DNA of 64,000 bases from positions 1 through 64,000 of the forward strand of contig CABUPU010000005.1 in NCBI GenBank assembly GCA_902493595.1. The letters run 5' to 3'. The position numbers and the translations under genes were made by a program. Shown here in pieces: positions 25,392 to 36,040 of this stretch. Source of the DNA: an uncultured Mycoplasma sp. (lineage in GTDB: Bacteria > Bacillota_I > Bacilli_A > RF39 > UBA660). The notes below the pieces were generated by a model. That model saw only the letters and a program-made list of their open reading frames with translations, searched no databases and was not told where the DNA came from. Every line of letters begins with the position of its first letter. Positions within the stretch are counted from its first letter, which is position 1.

Positions 25392-27158
25392 TTTAAACAT
25401 TTTTTCTAAATCATATATGCTAAATTTTATAATAGTTGGTCTTCCATGAGGACAATTATAGGGATTATCACATTTAACTAGTTCATCTAAAATATAAGTG
25501 ATTTCTTCCATTGAAATATGATGATTTGCTTTTATACTCATTTTACAAGCAAGTGTGATTGCAATTTTTTCCTCGAACTTAACTCTGTCAAAATTTTTAT
25601 CAGTATTTAAAATAATATCAATTATTTTTCGTACACTTTCTTCTTCATAACCCTCTTTTAAATAAGATGGATGGGTTTTTATAACAAGCGTATTTATACC
25701 AAACTCTTCAGCATCAATACCAATACTTGCAAGCATATCAAGTTTAGTTTTAATTATATTATATTCTGAGGAAGTAAACTCAATAGTAATTGGAATAAGC
25801 ATACCTATTTTTGATATTTCTTTTTCTTTTAACTTTTGCATATATCTTTCATAGTTTATTCTTTCATAAGCAGCATGTTGGTCAAGTAAATAAATACCAT
25901 CTTCATTTTCAGCAATAATATATGTACCAAGAGCAAGACCAACTGGGTAAAGTTTTAATGACTTTAACTCTTCATTTTTAATAATTTCTTTTTCCTCGAA
26001 ATCCATAAAATATTGATCTGGCTTTTTAACTTCCTCTTCGGGTAAAACAATTTTTTCTTCCTCTTTTTTAGCAAAAATATTTTTTATATCGTAATCATTT
26101 ATTTTATTATTTAACTGCATGTGTTCATAATTATTCTCTTCCGTTTTTTCATCCTCAAGAGGTTTAATAATAAGTAAACTTTCATATAATGCTTTTTTAA
26201 TTGTACTTGTAATAAGCTCTTTTAAATCTTTGATTTTAGATATTTTAACATCTTGTTTAGTTGGATGAATATTAACATCTACTACGGTTGGATCCGTTTC
26301 AATATTAAGAACTACAACTGGAAATTTACCTTCGGGTTTATAAGTATAATAAGCATCATTTATGGCTTCATTAATATCATAATTTTTAATAACTCTATTA
26401 TTTATAAAAGTAATCATATGATTTTTTGTACTTTTTAAAATATGTGGTTTACAAGCATAACCATAAATAGTAAAGTCATTATTACTATTTTTTATTTCAA
26501 GCATATTCGAAGAAATATTTGCTCCATAAATTTCATGGATAACTTTTAGCATGTTTCCTGAACCACTTGTTTTAACTATTTCTTTTCCATTATTAGTAAG
26601 TGTAAAAGCAATACTTTTTTCAGATAACGCTAACTTTTCTACAAAGTTTGTAATACTTGCAAGTTCACTGGCCTCACTTTTTAAATATTTAAGTCTTGCT
26701 GGCGTATTATAAAATACATTAGTAACTGATATACTTGTACCTTTTCTTTCTTCACAAGGCTCAATTTTATCAATTACACCACCTTTTAAATGAATGTAAG
26801 TACTTTCCTTACCATTACAAGTTTTTAGTTCAATTTCAGATACTGATGCAATTGAGGCAAGGGCTTCACCACGAAAGCCTAAAGTATCAATAAAATATAA
26901 ATCATCCTCTTTATATATTTTCGATGTTGCATGGCGTAAAAAGCATTCTTTAGCATCTATGCTATCCATACCTTCTCCATCATCAGTAACAATAATATCA
27001 TCCATACCAGCATTAAGAAGTTCAATAACTATTTTACTTGCTCCTGCATCTATGGAATTTTCAGTAAGTTCTTTAACAATTGAGGCAAGTTTTTCAATAA
27101 CCTCACCCGCAGCAATTTTATTTGCTAAAAGCTCATTCATTACTCTTATTTTACTCAT
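25377..27158 (-). CDS. mutL: DNA mismatch repair protein MutL
   Basis: 593 residues. GHKL ATPase motifs: ELTENSIDAGAS, VTDDGEGM, LGFRGEALASI. C-terminal endonuclease motif DQHAAYERINYE near 425, with the partner ACKMSIKANHH and CPHGRPT zinc motifs, so it is the nicking MutL type. No mutS is in the window. Starts 8 bp inside the yqeH gene end, so it is cotranscribed. Confidence 0.96.
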   Translation of the reverse strand: MSKIRVMNELLANKIAAGEVIEKLASIVKELTENSIDAGASKIVIELLNAGMDDIIVTDDGEGMDSIDAKECFLRHATSKIYKEDDLYFIDTLGFRGEALASIASVSEIELKTCNGKESTYIHLKGGVIDKIEPCEERKGTSISVTNVFYNTPARLKYLKSEASELASITNFVEKLALSEKSIAFTLTNNGKEIVKTSGSGNMLKVIHEIYGANISSNMLEIKNSNNDFTIYGYACKPHILKSTKNHMITFINNRVIKNYDINEAINDAYYTYKPEGKFPVVVLNIETDPTVVDVNIHPTKQDVKISKIKDLKELITSTIKKALYESLLIIKPLEDEKTEENNYEHMQLNNKINDYDIKNIFAKKEEEKIVLPEEEVKKPDQYFMDFEEKEIIKNEELKSLKLYPVGLALGTYIIAENEDGIYLLDQHAAYERINYERYMQKLKEKEISKIGMLIPITIEFTSSEYNIIKTKLDMLASIGIDAEEFGINTLVIKTHPSYLKEGYEEESVRKIIDIILNTDKNFDRVKFEEKIAITLACKMSIKANHHISMEEITYILDELVKCDNPYNCPHGRPTIIKFSIYDLEKMFKRVMD

Positions 27159-28044
27159 ATTTTTTACCTATAATACTTTCTCTTAAATTAAAACTATCAT
27201 TATTTAAATAAATAGTTGCTCCTTTTTTAAAGTAAATGAAGAAATTATCAAATACTAAATCTGTATTATTATTAATCTTTGCCATTTTATATTTATCTTT
27301 ATTTTTATATGTTTTAACCGTTAAATTTGGCATAAAAATACATATATTAATATCTTCATCACTATATAAAGAAATATTATCAATTGTAAGTTCAAAACCT
27401 TTTTTTAAATTAATTATTTTTTCCTTTAAAATATTTTTAGACCTCTCTGTTATAACCTTTGTATCAAACCCAGGACTATCTATTATAGTTAAATTATCTT
27501 TATTTATTTCTATAAAATCAAGGGTTGTATTACGAAAGTGTGATACAGTAATATTTTCATCAAATAAAGTATTTATTAAAGTTGACTTACCACTTGAAAC
27601 AATACCTGTTATTAATACTTTTTTATGTTTTTCTATTAAAGAAAATAAATTATTTTTAAGTTTAGCATTTTTGTAAGAAAATATTAATGGTTTAATTTTA
27701 AAACTATTTTCTATATTTCTTATTATACTTTCATATTTAATATTTTTAGGTAAAATATCTACTTTAGTTAAAACAAATACTTTATCATTTTGTATATTTT
27801 CATATGTTTTAATCGTTTCATTAGAAAGAGATAATATATCACATAAAAATATTGTAAATATTTTCTTTTTATTAATATTTTCTAGTAACTTATTATTATC
27901 TATATAATTGTTAAGTTCAATATTTTTATTATAATGGGTTAAATCAAAACATCTTTTACAAATGTCACTACCCTTTACTGCATAACCTATTTTATTTATA
28001 TCTTCATATTGTAATGTTTCACCACAACCAATACATTTATTCAT
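27151..28044 (-). CDS. yqeH: YqeH-like circularly permuted GTPase
   Basis: 297 residues, shorter than typical YqeH (~365). N-terminal zinc finger CIGCGETLQYED...CKRC. The GTPase motifs come in permuted order: VLTKVDILP (G4) near 92 precedes Walker A GIVSSGKSTLIN near 145 and DSPGFD near 190. Acts in 30S ribosome assembly. The reduced C-terminal domain is unusual. Overlaps yqeG by 8 bp. Confidence 0.85.
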   Translation of the reverse strand: MNKCIGCGETLQYEDINKIGYAVKGSDICKRCFDLTHYNKNIELNNYIDNNKLLENINKKKIFTIFLCDILSLSNETIKTYENIQNDKVFVLTKVDILPKNIKYESIIRNIENSFKIKPLIFSYKNAKLKNNLFSLIEKHKKVLITGIVSSGKSTLINTLFDENITVSHFRNTTLDFIEINKDNLTIIDSPGFDTKVITERSKNILKEKIINLKKGFELTIDNISLYSDEDINICIFMPNLTVKTYKNKDKYKMAKINNNTDLVFDNFFIYFKKGATIYLNNDSFNLRESIIGKKYE

Positions 28045-28555
28045 AATAAACTCCTTTATTTAAAACACCTGTTTTATTTAATTTTTTATAAATAAACTTT
28101 TCAAAAAAACGATTTATTTTTGTTCCAAGAGGTTCAAAAGCTCCAATTGGATTTACTAAAATACTTATGCTTTCATTTCTATTTGCTCCGAGAATATCTG
28201 TTATAAGTTGATCTCCAACAAAAGCAATTTCTTCGGGATTTAATTTATAAATACGCATAATTTTTTTATATTTTTTTAAAAATGGTTTTCGTGAGGAATA
28301 TGAAGTATCAAGATTTAATATTTCTTTAAAAGGAGTAAGTCTTTTTTTAGTGGCATTAGAAAATATAATGACTTTAAAATCATCAGAAATAATCGAAAGA
28401 AGTTCCTTTATATCCTTCGAGGGAACATCCTCTTTATAAGAGGCAAGCGTATTGTCTAAATCAAAGGCAATACACTTAATCTTCATTTTTTTTAATTTTT
28501 TATAATTAATATCAAATATGCTTTTATAATACATATCTGGAATAAATTTATCCAT
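28037..28555 (-). CDS. yqeG: YqeG family HAD phosphatase
   Basis: 172 residues. HAD motifs FDLDNTLAS near 32, IFSNATKKR near 68, and GDQLITDILGANR near 121. Next to yqeH, the conserved yqeG-yqeH pair. Probably a nucleotide or lipid phosphatase in the cytoplasm. Confidence 0.9.
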   Translation of the reverse strand: MDKFIPDMYYKSIFDINYKKLKKMKIKCIAFDLDNTLASYKEDVPSKDIKELLSIISDDFKVIIFSNATKKRLTPFKEILNLDTSYSSRKPFLKKYKKIMRIYKLNPEEIAFVGDQLITDILGANRNESISILVNPIGAFEPLGTKINRFFEKFIYKKLNKTGVLNKGVYYE

Positions 28556-28568
28556 ACTTTTTCCCTTT

Positions 28569-31500
28569 CTAAAATAAACTTAATTGGCTACTTTCAGGCA
28601 TACCTTTAAAAATATCCATAGCTTTCATTTTATCAATAAGAGTTGTTGAAACTTTACATCTTGATTGGAAATCTTCGATTGAAATAAAAGGATGTTTTTT
28701 TGCTTCATTTTCTATATTTTTAGCAACTGTTTCACCAAGACCATCAATTGTAATAAATGGTGGAATAAGTGATTTATCATCTGCAACATCAAAGGTCATA
28801 GCTTTACTTTTATATAGGTCAAAAGGAAGTACTTTAAGTCCCCTTGCAGCCATTTCTAAAGCAACAGATAAACTTTCAAGTGTTCCACCCTCTTTATTTG
28901 TTGCTTCAAATCCTTTATTTCTTATATCAATAATTTTTTCTTTAATATCATCATAACCCTTAATCATTGCCTCAATATCAAAGGCAGTTGCTTTTGTAGA
29001 AAACCAAGATGCATAAAAGTATACAGGCATATGTACTTTATACCAAGCAATTCTAAAGGCTGATGTAACGTAAGCTGCAGCATGAGCTTTTGGGAACATA
29101 TACTTAATTTTTTGACAAGAATTTATGAACCAATCTTCGATACCAGCTTCTTCCATAGTCTTTTTATGTTCTTCCCAAGTTGCAGGATCTTTTGAGGCTT
29201 TTCCTTTACGAACAAATTCCATAATCTTAAAGGCTTTTATTGGTTTAACACCATGATAAATTAAATAAACCATAATATCATCACGACAACCAATAACCTC
29301 TTTAAAAGGAACAATATTATTTTTAATAAGTTCTTGAGCATTACCAAGCCATACATCTGTACCATGAGAAAGGCCCGCTATTTTAACAAGTTCAGCAAAA
29401 GTTGTAGGTTTAATTTCTGAAACCATTCCTATTGTAAAGTTTGTACCAAATTCAGGTATTCCTAGAGTACCTGTTGGACACATAATTTGTTCATTAGTTA
29501 CACCAAGTACATCAGTCGAAGAAAATATTGACATAGTATCTTTATCATCAAGAGGTACTTTTGAAACATCAGTTTTTGATAAATCTTGAATTAAACGAAG
29601 CTGCGTTGGATCTGAATGACCTAAAATATCTAGTTTTAAAAGGTCTTCCTCGATTGAATGGTAATCAAAGTGTGTTGTTCTCCATGCACTTTCCGGGTCA
29701 TCTGCAGGAAATTGGAATGGTGTAAAATCAGATACTTCCATATAATCAGGAACAACAACTATTCCTCCTGGATGTTGACCGGTAGTTCTTTTTACACCAG
29801 TACATCCCATAGCAAGACGCTCAATTTCTATACTACTTTTATTCATTATACCTTTATCTTCGAAATAACCTTTTACAAAACCATAAGCTGTTTTTTCAGC
29901 AACAGTACCAATTGTACCAGCACGATAAACATTATCTACACCAAATAATACTTTTGTATATTCGTGTGCACTTGCTTGATTTAAATCAGAGAAGTTTAAG
30001 TCGATATCTGGAACTTTATCAGCATTAAATCCTAAGAATGTTGCAAATGGCATATCTTGTCCATCTTTTTTCATCATTTTCCCACAGTTAGGGCATTTCT
30101 TATCTGGAAGGTCAAATCCTGATGAATATGTGGCGCCTAAAGTGTTACCATTTTCATCTTCAAATATTGAAGTTTGACAATTTAAACATCTATAATGAGC
30201 AGAAAGCGGATTAACTTCAGTTATACCCATCATCGTAGCAACAAAGGAAGAACCTACTGAACCACGGGAACCTACTAAAAAGCCTTCATCATTTGAGTGT
30301 TTAACAAGTCTTTGAGCAATAAGATAAATTGGGTCGAATCCTCCACCAATGATACCACCTAAAGTTTTCTTAACTTTTTTCTTAATAGCATCTTCGGATT
30401 TCTCTCCATCATCCTCACTCCAATGGTTTACAACATACTCTGTAACAATTTCATTTACTTTATCATAACCTGTAATAATTGTCTCATGTAAATTTTTAAA
30501 AGTTTCTTTAGTAAGTTCTTCATCAGAAATATCTGGATTTTCTTTCTGAAGTTTTTCATGCCAATAAGTATAAACTATATCTCCATAAAGTTCTTTAGCA
30601 ATTCTTTCCTCAATATTAAATGGTAAGTTCTTACCATACCATGAGGATGCTTTATCATATACAAGGTCAGTTACCACTCTTTTACAATCTAGATAACTTT
30701 TTCCATCATCACTTCTTACTCTTGGTGAAAATGGAACTCCATGAGTATCAATAATAACCTCAATTTCAGATACCATATCTAAAATTTTATTAGTGTTTTC
30801 TACAACTATTTCATAAGCAAGATCTTTACCTAAAAAACTAAAATCTGAAAGCATTTCTTCAGTAGTTCTAAAATGCATCGAAGGTATTACTTTAATATTA
30901 TTTTTTGCAAGAGGATGGCGTCCACCACCAGGTACTTTTTGATTAATAATAATTTCACGATATATTTTATCTTCTCTAGAAAAATGATGTACATCTCCAG
31001 TAGCTACAATAATCTTTCCATTTTTCTTAGTTTCATTAATAACCTTTTTTAAATGATTTTCTAATTCATAATCATTTTTAAAATCACCAGTTTGAATTAA
31101 GTGACCATAACACTCTTTTGGTTGAACTTCAACATAATCATAAAAGCCAATTATTGATACAAGGTCCTCACTAGATTTACTTCTTGCCTCAATAAAAACT
31201 TCACTTTCATAGCAACCACTTCCGATAAGTAATCCCTCTCTTAGTTCATTTAAAACACTTCTTGGAATTCTTGGCGTTTTATATAAATAAGTAGTATTTG
31301 CAAGAGAAATAATTTTAAATAAATTTTTAAGACCTACTCTATCTTTAGCAATTGCATTAAAATGATATGTCCTACCAAATTTAAATAGTTCTTCTTTAGA
31401 AACTAAATTTTGTAGTTCATTTACATTATATATTTTTTCATTTTCAAGTTTACTAATCATTTTATTAAAAACAAGAGCAGTTCCTTCAGCATCATAATCT

Positions 31501-33149
31501 GCTCTATGATGACTTTCTTCATCAAAAGGAACATTATATCTTTTTACAAGAGCTGATAAACTATGACGAGCAAAACCTCTATCTAAACTTCTTGATAACT
31601 CTAATGTATCAATTACAGCATTAGTAAACTTACCTAAATTATATTTTTTCATTGCCATTTCAATAAAAGAAATATCAAATTTAGCATTATGAGCAACCAT
31701 TGGAAGATCACCAGTCCATTCAAGGAATCTTTTGGTAACATTTTCCTCTGTATCGGCAGAGGATACCATATCATCAGATATTTCAGTTAAAGCGGTAATA
31801 TTATCTGGTATATGAAACCCTGGATTAATAAATTCATCAAATCTATCAGTTATAACACCATCTTCGATTTTAACAGCACCAATTTCAATCATTACATCTC
31901 CAGATGCAGCATTAAAACCAGTTGTTTCAGTATCAAATACAACAAAAGTTGAAGTCTTAAGGGGAGCATCTATTGGGTCTTTTACAATATGTACTACATC
32001 ATCAACAAGTGTAAGTTCAGTTCCATATAATCCTTTAAAATGTTTAGTAGGATCCTCAATATTTTTATTATGAGCTTTAATAAGTTGATAAGCAATTGGA
32101 AATCCTTGACAGCCATTATGGTCAGTAATTGCAACGCCCCTATAACCCATATTAATTGCATTAGTAACAAGTTCATTTGTATGTTTTGCAAGGTCTACTT
32201 TAGTTACTCCATCCATTTGACTCATCATTGTATGAGCATGAAGTTCTACTCTTTTAACTTCAGCATTATCAGAAATAGTCACATCCTTTGAGGCAATTTT
32301 TTCAATAGAACGAGGTTCAATAATAAAGGAATGCAAATAATCATCCATTTTAACAGAGCCAAATACTCTAATCCAACTTCCTACTTTAAGTCTTCCCATT
32401 ATATTATCATTTTCATCTTTATCAAACTTAACTATCTTCATTAAATAACTATCAGTTTTATCGGATACTTTTAAATTATTAATATAAAATGCGCCTTTTT
32501 TACCTTGTCTTTCAATAGTCTCCATTCCAAAAATATAAACCTCAAAAATAATATTTTTAGCTTCTTCATTAATATCAATTAGTTTAGTGGGTTCTCCTTC
32601 AACATGAGCACCCATTATCATTGGATTTTCTTTTACTTTTACTACAGGTTCTTCATTTTCTTTTTCAATTTCCTCTTTAATTTTTTGTGCTTCTTTATCA
32701 TCTAAACATATTTGAACATCTATATTTAATCCATACATCTTAAATAAATTTTTAATTTTAGGTAAATCATATTCAATAATATTATTTTCAATAGAAAAAT
32801 GAGTAATTATTTTAGCAACCCCATCTTCATAAGTAATATGAATTTTTGATAATGATGGTTTATCAATATAAAAAGATGTAATTAGTTCATTTAAATAAAC
32901 ATTTAAAATATCTTCATCCATATTTTCATACTCTAAAGTTACAAAGCAATCACTTTTACCTTTAATTTTATTTTTGCATGCTAAAAATAAAGCATCTACA
33001 CTTTGTTTATCAATTATATTTGGACAAGTTAAAACAACATTATATACTTTACTTGCTCTATTAAATATAACTTTTTTAACTGTGGTACCTATAAAAGCAT
33101 CACTACTAAAATTTATACTATCAAAAAATCTTTGTACTTCATTATCCAT
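28569..33149 (-). CDS. polC: DNA polymerase III alpha subunit, PolC type
   Basis: 1526 residues, a little longer than the usual ~1440. OB-fold near 200-290, PHP start HAHTMMSQMDGVT near 305, proofreading exonuclease FVVFDTETTGFN near 405 inserted in the PHP domain, zinc-binding CLNCQTSIFE...CPNCGKMM near 1020-1060, then PDIDLNFSDLN with catalytic aspartates near 1090. The leading-strand replicase of Bacillota. dnaE ends 11 bp upstream. Confidence 0.97.
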   Translation of the reverse strand: MDNEVQRFFDSINFSSDAFIGTTVKKVIFNRASKVYNVVLTCPNIIDKQSVDALFLACKNKIKGKSDCFVTLEYENMDEDILNVYLNELITSFYIDKPSLSKIHITYEDGVAKIITHFSIENNIIEYDLPKIKNLFKMYGLNIDVQICLDDKEAQKIKEEIEKENEEPVVKVKENPMIMGAHVEGEPTKLIDINEEAKNIIFEVYIFGMETIERQGKKGAFYINNLKVSDKTDSYLMKIVKFDKDENDNIMGRLKVGSWIRVFGSVKMDDYLHSFIIEPRSIEKIASKDVTISDNAEVKRVELHAHTMMSQMDGVTKVDLAKHTNELVTNAINMGYRGVAITDHNGCQGFPIAYQLIKAHNKNIEDPTKHFKGLYGTELTLVDDVVHIVKDPIDAPLKTSTFVVFDTETTGFNAASGDVMIEIGAVKIEDGVITDRFDEFINPGFHIPDNITALTEISDDMVSSADTEENVTKRFLEWTGDLPMVAHNAKFDISFIEMAMKKYNLGKFTNAVIDTLELSRSLDRGFARHSLSALVKRYNVPFDEESHHRADYDAEGTALVFNKMISKLENEKIYNVNELQNLVSKEELFKFGRTYHFNAIAKDRVGLKNLFKIISLANTTYLYKTPRIPRSVLNELREGLLIGSGCYESEVFIEARSKSSEDLVSIIGFYDYVEVQPKECYGHLIQTGDFKNDYELENHLKKVINETKKNGKIIVATGDVHHFSREDKIYREIIINQKVPGGGRHPLAKNNIKVIPSMHFRTTEEMLSDFSFLGKDLAYEIVVENTNKILDMVSEIEVIIDTHGVPFSPRVRSDDGKSYLDCKRVVTDLVYDKASSWYGKNLPFNIEERIAKELYGDIVYTYWHEKLQKENPDISDEELTKETFKNLHETIITGYDKVNEIVTEYVVNHWSEDDGEKSEDAIKKKVKKTLGGIIGGGFDPIYLIAQRLVKHSNDEGFLVGSRGSVGSSFVATMMGITEVNPLSAHYRCLNCQTSIFEDENGNTLGATYSSGFDLPDKKCPNCGKMMKKDGQDMPFATFLGFNADKVPDIDLNFSDLNQASAHEYTKVLFGVDNVYRAGTIGTVAEKTAYGFVKGYFEDKGIMNKSSIEIERLAMGCTGVKRTTGQHPGGIVVVPDYMEVSDFTPFQFPADDPESAWRTTHFDYHSIEEDLLKLDILGHSDPTQLRLIQDLSKTDVSKVPLDDKDTMSIFSSTDVLGVTNEQIMCPTGTLGIPEFGTNFTIGMVSEIKPTTFAELVKIAGLSHGTDVWLGNAQELIKNNIVPFKEVIGCRDDIMVYLIYHGVKPIKAFKIMEFVRKGKASKDPATWEEHKKTMEEAGIEDWFINSCQKIKYMFPKAHAAAYVTSAFRIAWYKVHMPVYFYASWFSTKATAFDIEAMIKGYDDIKEKIIDIRNKGFEATNKEGGTLESLSVALEMAARGLKVLPFDLYKSKAMTFDVADDKSLIPPFITIDGLGETVAKNIENEAKKHPFISIEDFQSRCKVSTTLIDKMKAMDIFKGMPESSQLSLF

Positions 33150-33160
33150 AAACTACCCTA

Positions 33161-35989
33161 TCACTTTCTTTTAATATTATTAACTAAAACATTTAATTTG
33201 TCAAACCTCTTTGATACTTTTACGTTGACTATAATTAATTCATTAACTTTTAAATCATTATTTTTTGCATATAAAGACGAAAACATAGTTAAATTTACTT
33301 TACCAGTTTCATCCTCACACTCTAAAAAAGCCATTTCACCACCCTTTTTATCTTTAATAGTTCGAATACTTTTAATAAGCAAAACCATATTTATATTTTT
33401 AAATAAATAGTTCTTTATATTTTCTACTTTTATAACATCTTTATATTTACTACATGGATGATTAGTTATATACATTCCATAAGATAATATTTCAAATTCT
33501 CTTAAAGTAGTATCATCATATTCAGGATATTTAATTAAAATAGGTTGTCCTAAACCATCAGAATAAATACTTGCATAATTTAAAATAACATCAATATTTT
33601 TTATCATTGTTTGCTTATTTATTTTAAATATATCTAAAGCACCACTTTTAATAAGAATTAAGTAAGTTTCATTATTTAAAAAACTATTTGTTTTAACAAA
33701 AAAATCAAATATATCATTAAAACCATTTTCTCTAACTGTTATTATTTTATTTATTATGTCATCATTTAATCCTCTTATAATGTTAAGCGGTAATAATATA
33801 TAACCATTTTTTTCTGCATATTTATCTATTGAATAATTAATATTAGGTTTAAGTAATTTATATCCACTACTTTTAAGTGATGAAAGCATCTTTTCACATT
33901 TAGAAATATCTTTGTTATTTTCCAAAAGATAAAACATAAACTCTTTATGATAGTTTGCTTTTAAATAAGCCATTTGATATGAAACTAATGCATATGCAAC
34001 TGAATGTGATTTATTAAATCCATATCCTCCAAACTCTTTAATTTTGTTAAAAAGCTTTTCAACAAACTCTTTAGAATAACCATTTTTTATGCCTCCGTAA
34101 ACAAACTTATCATGTTGAGCATTAATAATATCTTCTTTCTTTTTAGAAATTGCTACTCTTATATCATCAGCCTCAAATAAAGAATAACCACCTACTTTTT
34201 CAAATATTTTCATAACTTGTTCTTGATATATAATCGTGCCATAAGTAGAACTTAAAATACCAGTTAAATCACCAGTTAAATTAATACCTTCTTTTTTATT
34301 TTTTAAATACTCATCTATTTGTTTATTTGCTCCTGGTCTAACAAGTGCTAAAGACACAGTAAGTTCATTAAAACTAGTTATTTTAAGTTTATCTAATACA
34401 CTTTTTGCATAACTTGATTCAAATTGAAAAATATCGTCGGTATCAGCATCATAAAATATTTTTAAAGTTTTTTTATCATCAAGAGGTATATTATTTATAT
34501 TAAAATTTTTAATTTTTTTAGATACTTTACTTATTATATTTAATTTTTCAAGTGCTAAAAAATCCATTTTTAAAAGACCAATTTTTTCTAAATAAGGCAT
34601 TTCAATACCAGTTTTTAAAGTTCCATCTTCATTTGAAATAGGAATAATTTTACCTAACTTTTCACTTGAAATAATTACTCCTGCTGCATGAGTTGAGGTA
34701 TTTTTCTTAAGACCCTCAAGGTGATAAGAAATATCATATAAGTTTTTAAGTTCACTATACATTTCAATATATTTTTTAACTTTTTCATTTTGATAATTTT
34801 CTTTTAAAGATAAAGAACTATTAATATTTTTAATAAATTTATCAAATACATTAGAATCCACTTTTAATATTTTTGCAAGATCTCTTAAAATAAGTTTTGC
34901 TTTATAATTATTAAATGTAAGTCCAACAGCTACTTTATCAAAACCATATTTATTTTTTACATATTCAATCATATTAATTCTTTTATCAGATTCAAAATCA
35001 ATATCAATATCTGGCATCTTTTTTCTATTTATATTTAAAAATCTTTCAAATAATAAATCATATTTAATTGGATCAATATTCGTAATTCCTAAAGAGTAAC
35101 TTACTAAACTACCTGCAGCACTACCTCTACCAGGTCCTACAAAAATATCATTTTTTTTAGCATATAAAACATAATCATACACTATTAAAAAATAATCTAC
35201 AAAACCCATTTTATTAATAACATCAAGTTCATATAAAATTCTTTCTTTATATTTATTAGATACTTTTCCATTAAATCTTTTATTTAATCCTAAAATACAT
35301 AGTTTTTTTAAATATTCATAGTTATTATCACTATTATTAAATTTAGGTATATATTTTTTATCAAATGGTATTTCTAAATTGATTTGCTTACTAAATTCAT
35401 AAGTTGTTTGAATATCTTCGAAAGAAGATGTTTTATAATAAGCATTATCATTATAAACAAAATTATCATTAAGCATTTTTAAGTATTTAAGATAAGAAAT
35501 ATCTTTTTTAAATAAACATCTTACATTATCTACATAAACTATTTTATCACTTATAAGAAGTGCATTATTTTTTTCTATATTATTACAAAAACCTATATAA
35601 ACATTATCTTTATACTTAAGTTTTTCATAAATATCTATACTTTTAAAAGGAATAATCACAAGTAAATTAGGATTTTCTAAGTAAGAAAGATTCATATTAT
35701 CCTTTAGATAATCTATTTTAAGAAGTTCTTGGTAACCTAAATAATTTTTTGCATAAACATAAATATGCATGCTTTCATATATAGTATCAAGGCCAATAAT
35801 TGGTTTTATATTATTTTCTTTACATTTTAAATAAAAATCCATAAATCCATTTAAATTTTCATCACATATAGCACATTCTTTTATATTATTTTCATTCAAA
35901 AAAGAAATTAAATCAGGTAATTTAATTAAACTTTTAAGCAATGAATACTCTGTTGTAATTTTAAGTGGTATTAATTTCTTTTCTTCCAT
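33161..35989 (-). CDS. dnaE: DNA polymerase III alpha subunit, DnaE type
   Basis: 942 residues, shorter than most DnaE (~1100). N-terminal PHP-like domain with few catalytic residues retained, finger/palm motif GPGRGSAAGSLVSY and PDIDIDFESD near 320-350, and a C-terminal OB-fold (MVLLIKSIRTIKDKKGGEMAFLE). In Bacilli DnaE extends RNA primers before hand-over to PolC. It is unusual that dnaE and polC are adjacent with an 11-bp gap. Confidence 0.95.
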   Translation of the reverse strand: MEEKKLIPLKITTEYSLLKSLIKLPDLISFLNENNIKECAICDENLNGFMDFYLKCKENNIKPIIGLDTIYESMHIYVYAKNYLGYQELLKIDYLKDNMNLSYLENPNLLVIIPFKSIDIYEKLKYKDNVYIGFCNNIEKNNALLISDKIVYVDNVRCLFKKDISYLKYLKMLNDNFVYNDNAYYKTSSFEDIQTTYEFSKQINLEIPFDKKYIPKFNNSDNNYEYLKKLCILGLNKRFNGKVSNKYKERILYELDVINKMGFVDYFLIVYDYVLYAKKNDIFVGPGRGSAAGSLVSYSLGITNIDPIKYDLLFERFLNINRKKMPDIDIDFESDKRINMIEYVKNKYGFDKVAVGLTFNNYKAKLILRDLAKILKVDSNVFDKFIKNINSSLSLKENYQNEKVKKYIEMYSELKNLYDISYHLEGLKKNTSTHAAGVIISSEKLGKIIPISNEDGTLKTGIEMPYLEKIGLLKMDFLALEKLNIISKVSKKIKNFNINNIPLDDKKTLKIFYDADTDDIFQFESSYAKSVLDKLKITSFNELTVSLALVRPGANKQIDEYLKNKKEGINLTGDLTGILSSTYGTIIYQEQVMKIFEKVGGYSLFEADDIRVAISKKKEDIINAQHDKFVYGGIKNGYSKEFVEKLFNKIKEFGGYGFNKSHSVAYALVSYQMAYLKANYHKEFMFYLLENNKDISKCEKMLSSLKSSGYKLLKPNINYSIDKYAEKNGYILLPLNIIRGLNDDIINKIITVRENGFNDIFDFFVKTNSFLNNETYLILIKSGALDIFKINKQTMIKNIDVILNYASIYSDGLGQPILIKYPEYDDTTLREFEILSYGMYITNHPCSKYKDVIKVENIKNYLFKNINMVLLIKSIRTIKDKKGGEMAFLECEDETGKVNLTMFSSLYAKNNDLKVNELIIVNVKVSKRFDKLNVLVNNIKRK

Positions 35990-36040
35990 AAATTAATTGT
36001 AACATTATTAAGAATAAATATCTATAATTAAATTTTATAA

